The notes: generated by a model not told the origin, from the sequence alone. A DNA stretch of 64,000 bases from Lentzea guizhouensis (GCF_001701025.1 NZ_CP016793.1:4464001-4528000); one strand, 5' to 3'. Shown: positions 19,643-28,856, counted from the stretch's first letter. A program made the numbers and translations.

Positions 19643-20643
19643 AGCAGCCGGTCCCTCAGGTCGTTCGTCTCGCGGTCGGTGAGGGTGCGCTCCGGCGCCC
19701 TCATCGTCACGCGGATGAGCACGTTCTTCTGCCCCGCCTTGGCGTCCAGGCGAACCCGGACGTGCTCGGGCAACTCGTGCGCAGGCGTCTCGCTGAGGAT
19801 CTCGATCTCCTCGACGAGGTCCTGCGGGTCCAGCGCCCGGATCGCGTCCCCCAGCGTCTCCGCGTCGGCGTGCTCGCCGGCCATGATCGAGATGTCCCTC
19901 GTCGCGGCCGGGTGCCGGGAGACCTGCTGGTACGGCGCCAGGTCCTGCATCTGGGCGGCGATGCGCGGGTCGTCGTTGCGCAGCAGGCGGATGTCCGGAA
20001 CGCCCTTGCGCAGCATCACCAGCCGGTCCAGGCCGAAACCCAGCGCGAGGCCGTGCGGGTGGTGCTTGAGGACGTGCCGCGCGGCGTACCCGCCCTCGCC
20101 GATCTCCACCCACTGCCCGTCGTGCCACACGTCGATCTGCTTGCCGTGCGTGGTGTACGGGTGCACGGCGTCCGTTGTGCGGTAGCGCTTGCCGGGCAGA
20201 ACGGTCCTCACGACCGTGTCAACAAGGTCGTCGAATGGTTCATGAGTGTGCGTGATGCGCCAGAGCTCGAGCTGGTGCGGTGTGCCCGTGTGCAGGCGAT
20301 CAACCGTGTCACGCCGGTAGACCACACCAGGGCATAGGAGCGTGACGTCGGGCTGCACGTGCTTGAGCACCGGCGGAATCATCGCCGTGGTGTGGCTGCG
20401 CAACATGCACGTCTCGCTGACGTACCTGGTGTAGCGGGCGTCCCTCGTGATGGCGTCCGCGGGGTAGCCGAGGTGCTCGTAGTTGTGTTCCACCGGTACG
20501 AGCGGATGGTGGCGCACTTCTCTCGTGTCCGGCAGTGCGGCTTTGAGATCGGCGATGAGCAACTGCATCGCGTGCGGGCCCTGCGCGGGATCGGTGAGAT
20601 CGCGGACGTTCAGGGCGCGCACGAGTTCATCGGTGCGGTACAT
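19615..20643 (-). CDS. srmL: Orphan PheRS-like ligase (PheS core fused to FDX-ACB domain; SrmL-type)
   Basis: 342-residue protein built like half of a phenylalanyl-tRNA synthetase. Residues ~40-235 form a class II synthetase core with motif 2 (GVVYRRDTVDRLHTG ... HQLE) and motif 3 (LGFGLDRLVMLRKGVPDIR). Residues ~250-342 are a ferredoxin-fold anticodon-binding domain (HPAATRDISI ... LTDRETNDLRDRLLQG) normally found at the end of the PheT subunit. The N-terminal coiled coil of PheS and all other PheT domains are absent, so the layout resembles monomeric mitochondrial PheRS. I recall such proteins being named 'PheS-related mystery ligase SrmL'; the substrate is not known. It follows a patatin gene and is preceded by a candidate leader peptide and switching stem-loops. 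Confidence 0.82.
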   Translation of the reverse strand: MYRTDELVRALNVRDLTDPAQGPHAMQLLIADLKAALPDTREVRHHPLVPVEHNYEHLGYPADAITRDARYTRYVSETCMLRSHTTAMIPPVLKHVQPDVTLLCPGVVYRRDTVDRLHTGTPHQLELWRITHTHEPFDDLVDTVVRTVLPGKRYRTTDAVHPYTTHGKQIDVWHDGQWVEIGEGGYAARHVLKHHPHGLALGFGLDRLVMLRKGVPDIRLLRNDDPRIAAQMQDLAPYQQVSRHPAATRDISIMAGEHADAETLGDAIRALDPQDLVEEIEILSETPAHELPEHVRVRLDAKAGQKNVLIRVTMRAPERTLTDRETNDLRDRLLQGLRATAP

Positions 20644-20650
20644 GGGAGTT

Positions 20651-20737
20651 CCCGTCTCGGTCGTGAGGGGCGGTGCTGCGAGGTCCCCCGACCGACGGGA
20701 AGGTGTTCAGGCGCGCGCCACCGCCGCGGGTCGGGGG
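20651..20737 (-). promoter_or_regulatory. Candidate attenuator: mutually exclusive stem-loops before the ligase gene
   Basis: On the transcript, CCCCCGACC inside the leader ORF (20729-20737) can pair with GGTCGGGGG (20685-20693), nine perfect base pairs. The second strand of that stem overlaps CCCGTCGGTCG (20689-20699), which can instead pair with CGACC-GA-GACGGG (20651-20663), eleven pairs with a 2-base bulge. The two helices share 20689-20693 and cannot coexist. The second ends eight bases before the ligase ATG and would bury the only purine stretch available for ribosome binding. This is the logic of an attenuator or translational switch; function is inference. Confidence 0.5.
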
Positions 20738-20757
20738 TGGCTAAATCGGCGCGTCAT
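20707..20757 (-). CDS. Putative 16-residue leader peptide
   Basis: ATG at 20757-20755 opens a 16-codon ORF, MTRRFSHPRPAAVARA, ending in TGA 64 bases before the ligase start. Its ATG lies exactly seven bases after a TAACCT box, so it would be the first codon of a leaderless mRNA. The middle codons (His-Pro-Arg-Pro) form one arm of an RNA helix that competes with a helix next to the ligase start, so translation of the peptide could switch downstream expression. It contains four Arg, two Pro and one Phe, so no single amino acid is an obvious sensor. Confidence 0.45.
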   Translation of the reverse strand: MTRRFSHPRPAAVARA

Positions 20758-20764
20758 GTGTTCG

Positions 20765-20794
20765 AGGTTAGCGGGTCTACTCGGGCGGTGTCAG
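20765..20794 (-). promoter_or_regulatory. Candidate sigma-70-type promoter of the leader/ligase transcript
   Basis: Reading on the minus strand: -35 CTGACA (20794-20789), an 18-base spacer, and -10 TAACCT (20770-20765). The -35 box lies within the last codons of the patatin gene. It would start transcription at or next to the leader ATG, giving the ligase its own promoter independent of the patatin. Confidence 0.55.
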
Positions 20795-22657
20795 CCGCAA
20801 ATCCGGGTCCACCGGCGGTGCCCCGTCGAACGGCCCGTCCTGGGCGAGCCTGCCCACGTCGTCCAGGGCGACCGTGATCTCGTCGCGGAACGGGTCGCCA
20901 TCGGCCGGCGGCGTGCGGAACCACTCGTGCAGCGCCTCGGGGATCGCGAAGCGGTCGAGCAGGTCGGTGTAGAGCGCCTCGCGGTCCTCGGCCTGCACGC
21001 CGAGCTCCCGGTACTCGCGCAGGGCCGTGCGCAGGCGGATCCAGCGGTAGCGGTCGGTGTTCTGCTGCTGTGCGAACCGTTCGCGGAGCAGGTCACCGGC
21101 CTTCTGGCCGCGCTCGGCGAGCTTGCGGATGGTGGCGGGCGGCATGAACAGGTTGCTGCCGCCCTCGTCCTCGGCCTGCCGGACGTGCGCGATGCGGCCG
21201 CGGTAGCCGGGCAGCGCCGACTGCATGGTGTCCCGCCAGTCGAGGAACGTGTCCAGGATGGACATCAGGAACCTCGGCATCGACGTCAGCGTCGCGTAGC
21301 GCGTGCCGGTGGTCGACGCGTCCTGCTCCGGCAGCCACACGTCCGCGGTGTCGCCGTTCGGGTAGGGCTGCAGGCTCAGGCCGAACGTGGGCCAGCGGGG
21401 CAGCAGCGAGTCGAAGAAGTGGATCGGGAAGTTGCTGGTGATGCCGCCGTCGGAGAACCAGTGCACCTTCCCGTCGCGGCACAACGGCACCGCCGCGATC
21501 AGTCCCGGGAACGACAGGCTCATCCGCACCGCGAGCACGACCGGCAGCCGTTCGCGGTCCGGCAGCTCACGCAACGGCATGTGCTCGTGCAGCGGACACC
21601 TGCCCCCGGCCGGTGCGCCGTTCATCTGCTCGACGACCCGCCGCGGGAGCACGTGGTCAAGGCACTCATCGCAGTACTGCCAGCCGACGTCCGACGGCAA
21701 CCGGTACGGCCGCCCCTCCGACAGGTCGGTGGTCATCAGCACCAGGTTGACATCGCCCAGATCCCCGAACGTCAGCGCGTGCTCGGTCCCCGCGATGTCG
21801 TCCAGCTGATCCGCCAGCCAGTCCGCGAGCGGCGGCACGCCTGTCGACTTCGGCATCCCCGCCAACCGGTCGAGCCACGACGGCGTGAAGTCACCCGTCC
21901 CCGGAACGAGTCCGAAGTGGATCGCACGCGCGTTGTTCTTCATGTACCGCTGCATCGCATACGCGTACGTGGCAATCAACGCACTGACCATCGCCAACGT
22001 CAGCACCAGCCACACCAACAACACGACCGCCGCCGTCGCGTAGTGCCTCGAAAACGCCAACCCGAGCACTAGTGGCACCGCCACGAACACCCATGCCTGC
22101 CACGGCAAACTGTTCCGCAGCGGCCACAACACCAACGGCACACACGCCACCGCCAGCACCGTCGCCACCACCGCCAGCCACGGCAGGTACTCCCGCGGCG
22201 CCAGCCACGCCGACCACAGCACCGGCCCGCCCAGCCACAGCAGCGCCATCAGCCCGAGCACCGCTTTCGCCCGCAGCCCCACCGCCCCGAGCAACGCGAA
22301 GAACAGGCACGCCACCGCACTGCGCCCGGTCGTCTCCCGCTTCTGCATGGTCGCGACGACGATCCGGTACAGCGCCCGCGTCTTCGCGTTGGGCTGGAAC
22401 AGCTGCGCCATCCGCCACCGGTCCGCCCCGCTGCCGCCGGCGAACCAGTCGATCAGCCCGGCGAGCTTCTCGAACCCACCCCGCTCGCGCCCCTTCTCGG
22501 CCGCCGCCGTGAACGCCGCGGCGATCGCCCCCGCCGACGCGCCACCGATCTGCCGGAACCGGTAGTGGCGCGCCAGCGATGCGACAGCCAGCGGGTACAC
22601 CACTCCGCTGGTCGTGCCGCCGCGCATCGTCAGGTCGCAGTAGCGGTCGTACTCCAT
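20777..22657 (-). CDS. Patatin-like phospholipase with membrane insertion
   Basis: 626-residue patatin-family protein. The catalytic dyad is S41 in GGASAG (GxSxG) and D403 in the DGG motif (FSDGGITSNFP). Between them, roughly residues 115-232 form four hydrophobic helices, which would anchor the enzyme in the membrane; a Cys-rich stretch follows (C329 and C332 in YCDEC, C354, C393) that could bind a metal. Patatins hydrolyse acyl chains from membrane lipids. ATG 22657 starts the conserved DLTMRGGTTSGVVYPLA segment; an upstream ATG at 22702 would add 15 residues. The long C-terminal part (after 430) is Arg/Asp-rich and not recognised. The ligase gene follows on the same strand. Confidence 0.85.
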   Translation of the reverse strand: MEYDRYCDLTMRGGTTSGVVYPLAVASLARHYRFRQIGGASAGAIAAAFTAAAEKGRERGGFEKLAGLIDWFAGGSGADRWRMAQLFQPNAKTRALYRIVVATMQKRETTGRSAVACLFFALLGAVGLRAKAVLGLMALLWLGGPVLWSAWLAPREYLPWLAVVATVLAVACVPLVLWPLRNSLPWQAWVFVAVPLVLGLAFSRHYATAAVVLLVWLVLTLAMVSALIATYAYAMQRYMKNNARAIHFGLVPGTGDFTPSWLDRLAGMPKSTGVPPLADWLADQLDDIAGTEHALTFGDLGDVNLVLMTTDLSEGRPYRLPSDVGWQYCDECLDHVLPRRVVEQMNGAPAGGRCPLHEHMPLRELPDRERLPVVLAVRMSLSFPGLIAAVPLCRDGKVHWFSDGGITSNFPIHFFDSLLPRWPTFGLSLQPYPNGDTADVWLPEQDASTTGTRYATLTSMPRFLMSILDTFLDWRDTMQSALPGYRGRIAHVRQAEDEGGSNLFMPPATIRKLAERGQKAGDLLRERFAQQQNTDRYRWIRLRTALREYRELGVQAEDREALYTDLLDRFAIPEALHEWFRTPPADGDPFRDEITVALDDVGRLAQDGPFDGAPPVDPDLRLTPPE

Positions 22658-22756
22658 GTGCTCATGGTCGCGCGACCGGCACGCTGCGTGGCGGAAGTTC
22701 ACTCATCCGCCGTCAAACCGATCCCGACCTGTGCACTGGCCGCGCCGCCCGGGTCC

Positions 22757-23395
22757 TCAGCCCTCCGCCACCGCCGCCAGCTCCTCCACCGTCCCCGCCA
22801 TGATCACCCGCACGTGCTCGGTCACCTTCTCCACCGGCCAGTCCCACCACGCGATCCGCTCCAGCACGGCGATCTCCTCGTCGCTGTACCTCTTCCGCAG
22901 CACCTTCCCCGGATTGCCCCCGACCACCGCGTAGGCCGGCACGTCCGCCACCACCACCGACCCGGCCGCGATGATCGCCCCGTCACCGATCCGCACCCCC
23001 GGCATGATCAGCGCCTGGTACCCGATCCACACGTCGTTGCCCACCACGGTGTCCCCACGGGACGGCGCACCGAGAGCGATGTCCAGGGTCTTCTCCGCCC
23101 AGATCCCGCCGAAGATGGTGAACGGGAACGTCGACACGCCGGACATGTTGTGGTTGGCGCCCGACATGATGAAGCGCACCCCCTCGGCCAATGCGCAGTA
23201 ACGGCCGATGACGAGCTTTTCGGGGCCGAAGTTGTAGAGGACGTTGCGGTGTTCGAACTCCTCGGCGTGGAACGGGTCGTCGTAGTAGGTGTACTCGCCG
23301 ATTTCGATCTGCGGGTTCTTCACCAACGGCTTGAGGAGCACCGTGCGCGGGATGTCGGGCAACGGGTAGAGGTTGTTCGGCGACGGGATGGTCAC
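22757..23395 (-). CDS. Hexapeptide-repeat acetyltransferase (Vat/CatB-type)
   Basis: 212-residue left-handed beta-helix acyltransferase of the xenobiotic acetyltransferase group. [13 protein letters not shown] contains the catalytic His region and [29 protein letters not shown] shows the hexapeptide repeats; WWDWP near the end is typical for the family. Vat and CatB homologues inactivate streptogramins and chloramphenicol, but most chromosomal members have no proven drug substrate. GTG 23395 overlaps the stop of the ABC transporter by 4 bases, so the two are co-translated. Confidence 0.9.
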   Translation of the reverse strand: MTIPSPNNLYPLPDIPRTVLLKPLVKNPQIEIGEYTYYDDPFHAEEFEHRNVLYNFGPEKLVIGRYCALAEGVRFIMSGANHNMSGVSTFPFTIFGGIWAEKTLDIALGAPSRGDTVVGNDVWIGYQALIMPGVRIGDGAIIAAGSVVVADVPAYAVVGGNPGKVLRKRYSDEEIAVLERIAWWDWPVEKVTEHVRVIMAGTVEELAAVAEG

Positions 23396-25266
23396 GGCGC
23401 TCCGATCGGTTCTTCGCTGAACTGGGTGCGGTAGAGCTTGGCGTAGTGGCCTTCCAGGGCCAGCAACGACTCGTGCGTGCCGCGTTCGACGATCTCGCCG
23501 TGGTCCACGACGAGGATCTGGTCGGCGGCGCGGATGGTCGACAGGCGGTGGGCGATCACCAGCGAGGTGCGTCCGGCGAGAGCTTCGACCAGAGCCTCCT
23601 GCACGGCCGCCTCGGAGCGGGAGTCGAGGTGGGCGGTGGCCTCGTCGAGGATCACGACGCGGGGCTTGGCCAGCAGCAGGCGGGCGATGGTCAGGCGCTG
23701 GCGTTCGCCGCCGGAGAGGCGGTAGCCGCGTTCGCCGACGACCGTGTCGAGCTGGTCGGGCAGGGAGGAGACGAGGTCGGCCAGACGCGCGCGGCGCAGG
23801 GCGTCCCAGATCTCCTCGTCGGTTGCGGACGGGGCGGCCAGGCGGAGGTTGGCGCCGATCGACTCGTGGAACAGGTGGCCGTCCTGGGTGACCATGCCGA
23901 CGGTCTCGCGCAGGGAGTCGAACGACAGCGAGCGGACGTCCACACCGGACAGCCGGATGGCACCCGAGTCGGCGTCGTAGAGGCGGGGGACCAGGGAGGC
24001 GATCGTGGACTTGCCGGCACCGGAGGCACCGACGAGGGCGATCAGGGAACCGGGCGAAGCGGTGAACGAGACGCCGCTCAGGATCTCCTCGCCGCCGCGG
24101 GTGTCCAGGGAGGCGACCTCTTCCAGAGAGGCCAGCGAGACCTTGTCGGCGGACGGGTAGGCGAAGCGGACGTCGGAGAACTCGACGGAGACGGGGCCGT
24201 CGGGCACGGAGACGGCGTCGGGCTTCTCCTGGATCAGCGGTGGCAGGTCCATGACCTCGAAGACGCGGTCGAACGACACCAGGGCGGTCATCACGTCCAC
24301 GCGTGCGCCGGCCAAGGCCGTCAACGGGCCGTAGAGACGCGTCAGCAGCAGTGCGAGCGTCACGATTGTGCCGGGCGCCATCTGGCCGGCGAACACGAAG
24401 TAGCCACCGAGGCCGTAGACCAGAGCCAGAGCCAACGACGACACGAGCGTCAAAGCCACCAAGAACAGCCACTGCGCAACGGCGGTCCGCACGCCGATGT
24501 CACGCACGCGCCGAGCGCGCGCACCGAACTCCTCGCTCTCCAGGGCAGGACGGCCGAAGAGCTTGATCAGCGTGGCACCGGGCGCGGAGAAGCGTTCGGT
24601 CATCTGGGTCGTCATGGCCGAGTCGAGGTTCGCGGCCTCGCGGTGCATGGACGCCAGCCGGCGTCCCATCCGGCGTGCCGGGATCAGGAACACCGGCAGC
24701 AGCAGCATCGCGAGAACGGTGACCTGCCACGACAGCGTCAGCATCACGATCAGCGTCAGCACCAGCGCGATGAGGTTCGTGACGACGCCGGAGATCGTCT
24801 CGGAGAACGCGCGCTGGGCCGCGATCACGTCGTTGTTCAGCCGGGAGACCAGCGCGCCGGTGCGGGTGCGGGTGAAGAACGCGATCGGCATCCGCTGCAC
24901 GTGGTCGAAGACGGACTGGCGCAGCCGCAGGATCAGGTCCTCGCCGACGCGCGCGGACTGCCAGCGCTCGGCCAGCGAGAAACCCGCCTCCAGCACGGCG
25001 ACGCCGGCGATCGCGAGCGCCAGCCACACCACCAGGCCGAGGTCGCGGCCGGCGATGATGGTGTCGACGACGCGTCCGGCCAGCACCGGGCTCGCCACCG
25101 CGAGCACCGCGGCCACCGCGCTCGTGACGAGCAGGGCCCCGACCGCGCGCCGCTGCGGGCGGGCGAACCGGGCGACGCGCTTCAACGTCGCCCGGCTGAC
25201 GCGGCGGTTCTCCTTGTCCTGCATCGCGCTCTCGAGCGCGTACCAGGCGTTGAAGTCGATGTTCAT
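23392..25266 (-). CDS. ABC exporter (fused membrane and ATPase domains)
   Basis: 624-residue type IV ABC half-transporter working as a homodimer in the membrane. Six helices lie in residues ~40-320, then a nucleotide-binding domain with Walker [10 protein letters not shown], signature LSGGERQ, Walker [13 protein letters not shown] and H-loop IAHRLS. A short insertion ([18 protein letters not shown]) sits ahead of the Walker A strand. Homologues export lipids, peptides or drugs; the substrate is unknown. It is followed by an overlapping acetyltransferase gene, hinting at a modify-and-export pair. Confidence 0.93.
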   Translation of the reverse strand: MNIDFNAWYALESAMQDKENRRVSRATLKRVARFARPQRRAVGALLVTSAVAAVLAVASPVLAGRVVDTIIAGRDLGLVVWLALAIAGVAVLEAGFSLAERWQSARVGEDLILRLRQSVFDHVQRMPIAFFTRTRTGALVSRLNNDVIAAQRAFSETISGVVTNLIALVLTLIVMLTLSWQVTVLAMLLLPVFLIPARRMGRRLASMHREAANLDSAMTTQMTERFSAPGATLIKLFGRPALESEEFGARARRVRDIGVRTAVAQWLFLVALTLVSSLALALVYGLGGYFVFAGQMAPGTIVTLALLLTRLYGPLTALAGARVDVMTALVSFDRVFEVMDLPPLIQEKPDAVSVPDGPVSVEFSDVRFAYPSADKVSLASLEEVASLDTRGGEEILSGVSFTASPGSLIALVGASGAGKSTIASLVPRLYDADSGAIRLSGVDVRSLSFDSLRETVGMVTQDGHLFHESIGANLRLAAPSATDEEIWDALRRARLADLVSSLPDQLDTVVGERGYRLSGGERQRLTIARLLLAKPRVVILDEATAHLDSRSEAAVQEALVEALAGRTSLVIAHRLSTIRAADQILVVDHGEIVERGTHESLLALEGHYAKLYRTQFSEEPIGAP

Positions 25267-25299
25267 GACGCCAGTGTCGAACTTCTACAGGACTGGAGG

Positions 25300-26193
25300 T
25301 CAAGCCGTTTTCAAGAAAGCGTCAACCTCGGCCAGCGCCGCCGCGCGCACCGGCTCCGGCGACAGGAACAGGTCGTGCATGCCGGACTTGACCTCCACCA
25401 CGCGCACCGAGGTGCCGAGCTTCGGGCCCCACTTGCGCATGCCCGCGACGTCGAGCACCGCGTCGGCCTTCGACACGTCCTCCGACCACTCGCGCGCGTT
25501 CAGCATGCTGCGGTCGGAGTGCAGCAGCAGCACGGGCACCTGGATGTCCAGCCCCGCGTGCACCTTCGCCTGCGCCACCAGCACCGCGCGGATCCAGCCC
25601 GCCAGCACCGGGAACCCGGCGAGCGGCTTCCACCTCACGTCGAAGTCCCACTCGCCGTTGCGCGAGGAGTGGATCGAGGCGCCGTAGGCGTCGCCCAGCC
25701 CGCCGCGGATCTTCACCGACGGCGCGACCCTGCCGAGCAGCTTCACCACCTGCCGCAGCAACGGCGGCTCGGTCACGTCGAGCCACGGGCTGTTCAGCAC
25801 GAGGGCGTCGATGAGCTCGCCGGACCGTCGTTCGTGCGCCCACAACGACGTCGTGAGCCCACCGGTCGAGTGACCCATCAGCACCACCCGCGAATGTTCT
25901 TCGCGGATCAACGCGATCGCCGCGTCGATCTCCTCGAAGTACACCGCCATGTCGGTCGTGTAGTTGGGCACCTCGCCGTCGCGCAACGAGCGCCCGTAGC
26001 CACGCAGGTCCACCGCGTAGAAGTCGTAGCCCTGCGCGGTGTAGTGCTCGGCGACGTGCTCCTGGAAGAAGTAGTCGGCGAACCCGTGCACGTAGAGGAT
26101 CGCGCCGCGGTCGGCCTGTGCGGCACGCCTGCGGACCAGGGTCGCGCTGGCCCCGCCGCGCAACGGCAGAACGGTGGTGTCTTCGTCGCTCAC
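25300..26193 (-). CDS. Alpha/beta hydrolase (monoacylglycerol-lipase-like)
   Basis: 297-residue serine hydrolase of the Hydrolase_4/lysophospholipase type. LYVHGFADYFFQEHVAEHY carries the oxyanion region, GHSTGG the nucleophile, DRSMLNARE the acid and the late MHDLFL stretch the catalytic His. Cytoplasmic, without signal peptide. GTG 26193 begins the conserved part; the frame remains open to 26232. It lies 34 bases upstream of the ABC exporter gene on the same strand and may head that operon. Confidence 0.87.
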   Translation of the reverse strand: MSDEDTTVLPLRGGASATLVRRRAAQADRGAILYVHGFADYFFQEHVAEHYTAQGYDFYAVDLRGYGRSLRDGEVPNYTTDMAVYFEEIDAAIALIREEHSRVVLMGHSTGGLTTSLWAHERRSGELIDALVLNSPWLDVTEPPLLRQVVKLLGRVAPSVKIRGGLGDAYGASIHSSRNGEWDFDVRWKPLAGFPVLAGWIRAVLVAQAKVHAGLDIQVPVLLLHSDRSMLNAREWSEDVSKADAVLDVAGMRKWGPKLGTSVRVVEVKSGMHDLFLSPEPVRAAALAEVDAFLKTA

Positions 26194-26263
26194 GGCGCCA
26201 GTTTGCCCGCCGGAACGCGCGATTCCGTGCACCCTTGTCCGGATCGTGTCTAACCTGGACCGC

Positions 26264-27283
26264 GTGACGGGGGATATCGAGCAGTCATCGCGCGTGCGCT
26301 TCCCGGGGATCAGTCCGCGCGCCTACGAACATCCGGCCGACCGGGGCGCGCTCGCCGTGCTCCGCGCCGTGCCAGCCGTGGCGCCGATCATCAAGGCGGT
26401 CGCGGCGGCGTTCTCCGAGCGCGGGGAACGCCTGGTCCAGGTCGCCTCCTCGGTGCGCGTGGGCCCCAAGCAGTACCCGGACCTGCACCGGCTGCAGAAC
26501 GAGGTCGCCGCCACGTTCGACCTCGACGAGGCGCCGGAGCTCTTCGTGCGGCACTCGCCGCTGGTCAACGCCTACACCCGCGGCATCGACAAGCCCTTCA
26601 TCGTGCTGAACTCCGGGCTCGTCGAGCGGTTCGACCGCGAGGAGCTGCGGTTCGTCATCGGCCACGAGACGGGCCACGCGATGTCGGGCCACGGGCTCTA
26701 CAACACGATCCTGGAGCGCCTGCTCAACCTGCAGTACGCCCTCGGCTGGATGCCGGCCGGCGCGCTCGCCATGCGCGCGGTCATCGCCGCGCTCTACGAG
26801 TGGCAGCGCAAGACCGAGCTCTCCTGCGACCGGGCCGGGCTGCTCGCGTGCCAGGACCCGCAGGCCGCGCTGCGCGTGCACCTCGCGTACGCGGGCGACA
26901 TCGGCGGCCAGGTCGACATCGCGGCGTTCCTGGAGCAGGCCAAGGAGTACGAGGGCGAGGACATCCGCGACAGCATCCTGAAGCTGATGGACAACGAACG
27001 CCGCTCGCACCCGCTGGCCGTGGTCAGGGCCGCCCAGCTGCAGCGCTGGGCCGCGAGCGAGGAGTACCGGGAGATCCTCACCGGCACCTACCCGCGCCGC
27101 GAGGACGACCACCCGACCAGCAACCTCACCGACGACCTCAAGGGCGCGGCACGCTCCTACAAGGAGTCGGCGAGCAACTCGGCCGACCCGTTGATCAAGA
27201 CGATCAACGACATCGGCGAGTCGGTCATGGGCGCCGCCTCGAAGGTGTGGAGCAAAGTTGCTCCGAACGGCCCAGCGGAGTAG
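26264..27283 (+). CDS. M48-family zinc metallopeptidase
   Basis: 339-residue Ste24/HtpX-like peptidase. The zinc motif HETGH is near residue 132 and the third ligand is probably the Glu in RKTELSCDRAGLL (the ExxxD motif of the family). Unlike HtpX it has only one weak hydrophobic stretch (MPAGALAMRAVIAALY), so it may be soluble or peripherally bound. The C-terminal ~60 residues are polar and variable. GTG 26264 is preceded by TAACCT with exactly seven bases between, suggesting a leaderless mRNA. It is followed 15 bases later by a secreted trypsin. Confidence 0.88.
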   Translation: MTGDIEQSSRVRFPGISPRAYEHPADRGALAVLRAVPAVAPIIKAVAAAFSERGERLVQVASSVRVGPKQYPDLHRLQNEVAATFDLDEAPELFVRHSPLVNAYTRGIDKPFIVLNSGLVERFDREELRFVIGHETGHAMSGHGLYNTILERLLNLQYALGWMPAGALAMRAVIAALYEWQRKTELSCDRAGLLACQDPQAALRVHLAYAGDIGGQVDIAAFLEQAKEYEGEDIRDSILKLMDNERRSHPLAVVRAAQLQRWAASEEYREILTGTYPRREDDHPTSNLTDDLKGAARSYKESASNSADPLIKTINDIGESVMGAASKVWSKVAPNGPAE

Positions 27284-27298
27284 CTACCATCTGGAGTC

Positions 27299-28072
27299 AT
27301 GAGACGACTGCTGGTAGTCCTCCTGGCCCTGTTGTTCACGGCGGGCACCGCCGTCGCCGACGTGCAGGTCGTCGGCGGCGCGCGGGCCTCGATCGCCATC
27401 AACCCGTGGGTGGTCCACCTGACCGACCCGAACGGCTACCAGTTCTGCGGCGGCACCGTCGTGGCACCGACGAAGGTGCTCACGGCCGCGCACTGCGCGA
27501 TCGGCCGGAAGGCGGGCCAGCTGCGCGTCGTCGCGGGCCGGGAGGACAAGAAGAGCGACGCGGGCGTCGTCGCGACCCCGGTGAGCGTCTGGATCCACCC
27601 GCAGTACGTCTCGGCCGACAGGGGTGAGGACCTCGCGGTGCTGACCATGCAGGAGCCGCTGCCGGTCACCCCGCTGCCGATGGCGGAGCAGGCCGACAAC
27701 GACCTCTACCAGCCCGGCACGCCGCTGCGCGCGCTCGGCTGGGGCCGTACGAGCGAGAACGGCAGGACCTCCCGCTACCTGATGGAGGCGACGCTGCCGG
27801 TGCTGCCCGACACCGACTGCAGCGGCGCCTACCCGCAGTTCGTGCGGGCGGACATGTTCTGCGCCGGCTACCCGGAGGGCAAGGTCGACACCTGCCAGGG
27901 CGACTCGGGCGGACCGCTCGTGGCGGCGGGCAAGCTCGTCGGCGTCACCTCGTGGGGTGAGGGGTGCGCGCGCAGGGGCAAGCCCGGTGTGTACGTGCGG
28001 GTCGTCCGGTACGCCGACGACCTCCGGCAGGTCGTCGGCACCGCGCCACCCGCCGTGGTCGAGCCCCAATAA
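27299..28072 (+). CDS. Secreted trypsin-like serine protease
   Basis: 257-residue S1A protease. A signal peptide of about 20 residues is followed almost directly by VVGGAR, the mature N-terminus. The triad is visible as His in TAAHC, Asp in EDLAVL and Ser in GDSGGP; the residue six positions before the Ser is Asp (DTCQGDS), which predicts cleavage after Lys/Arg. Six cysteines in the usual positions would form three disulfides. One of three paralogues in the window (others at 28979 and 43449). Confidence 0.92.
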   Translation: MRRLLVVLLALLFTAGTAVADVQVVGGARASIAINPWVVHLTDPNGYQFCGGTVVAPTKVLTAAHCAIGRKAGQLRVVAGREDKKSDAGVVATPVSVWIHPQYVSADRGEDLAVLTMQEPLPVTPLPMAEQADNDLYQPGTPLRALGWGRTSENGRTSRYLMEATLPVLPDTDCSGAYPQFVRADMFCAGYPEGKVDTCQGDSGGPLVAAGKLVGVTSWGEGCARRGKPGVYVRVVRYADDLRQVVGTAPPAVVEPQ

Positions 28073-28116
28073 CCCGAGGTGCGGACCTGCCCGTCCTGAC
28101 CGCGAAGTCCGATCGT

Positions 28117-28151
28117 CGCGGGCCCGGCGCCGGTACCGGCCTGGGCCCGCG
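28117..28151. terminator. Hairpin between trypsin and LysE genes
   Basis: CGCGGGCCC (28117-28125) and GGGCCCGCG (28143-28151) enclose a region that is itself palindromic (GCCGGTACCGGC). It lies between two convergent genes and probably terminates both. Confidence 0.6.
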
Positions 28152-28221
28152 GTGGCGCCGCGGCAGGCTCGGCGGGACCAGGTGGTGTGCTGACCGAGCC
28201 GGCACCCGCGGTCGAGGCGGG

Positions 28222-28830
28222 TCAGACCACGAGACCGACGGACATCGTGAGGAACACGGCCGCGCACACCACGTCCAGCGCGGTCGTCACGCCGGGTCGC
28301 TTCAACCGGCCCGCCACCCGCGAGGCCGCCAGCACGATCATCAGCTCCCACACCGCGGCCAGCCCGAGGAACACCGCCGCCAGCATCGCGAGCTGCGGTG
28401 CCGGTTCACCCGATCCGATGAACTGCGGCAGGAACGCGAGCGCGAACAGCAGCATCTTCGGGTTCGTGATGTTGGTCAGGAAGCCCTGCCGGAACGGCCG
28501 GTCGCCCACGACCTCCTCCGGCTCCTCGGCGCCGCGCCTGAGCAACCCGCGCGCGAGGGAAACCGCCAGGTGGAGCAGGTAGCCGGCGCCGATCCAGCGC
28601 AGTGCCGTGAGCACCACCGGGTACTGCGCGAGCACCACGCCCAGGCCCGAGATCACCAGCGCGACCTGGACCGCTGCGGCCGTGTGGATCCCGGCCAGCG
28701 CGAGCAGCCCGGACCGCACTCCCGAGCGCAGTGACGTGCGCAGGAGCAGGAACGCGTCAACACCGGGGGTCACGATGACGACCGCGCACGCGATGAGGAA
28801 GGCCGGAACCTGGCTGAAGTCGAACAACAC
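28222..28830 (-). CDS. LysE-family amino-acid exporter
   Basis: 202-residue membrane protein with six predicted helices. The family signature VTPGVDAFLLLRTSLRSGVRSG lies after helix 1 and FLTNITNPKMLLFALAFLPQF in the centre. LysE/RhtB proteins export amino acids or derivatives; the substrate is unknown. GTG 28830 has GGGGG nine bases upstream. A 7-bp palindrome at 28857-28879 lies in its promoter region. Confidence 0.92.
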   Translation of the reverse strand: MLFDFSQVPAFLIACAVVIVTPGVDAFLLLRTSLRSGVRSGLLALAGIHTAAAVQVALVISGLGVVLAQYPVVLTALRWIGAGYLLHLAVSLARGLLRRGAEEPEEVVGDRPFRQGFLTNITNPKMLLFALAFLPQFIGSGEPAPQLAMLAAVFLGLAAVWELMIVLAASRVAGRLKRPGVTTALDVVCAAVFLTMSVGLVV

Positions 28831-28856
28831 CGTACATACCCCCGTGATCTATGCCA

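Noticed and set aside
20644..20776. T-box riboswitch in front of the PheRS-like ligase
   Set aside because: The T-box sequence and specifier loop are absent; the region fits a leader-peptide arrangement better.
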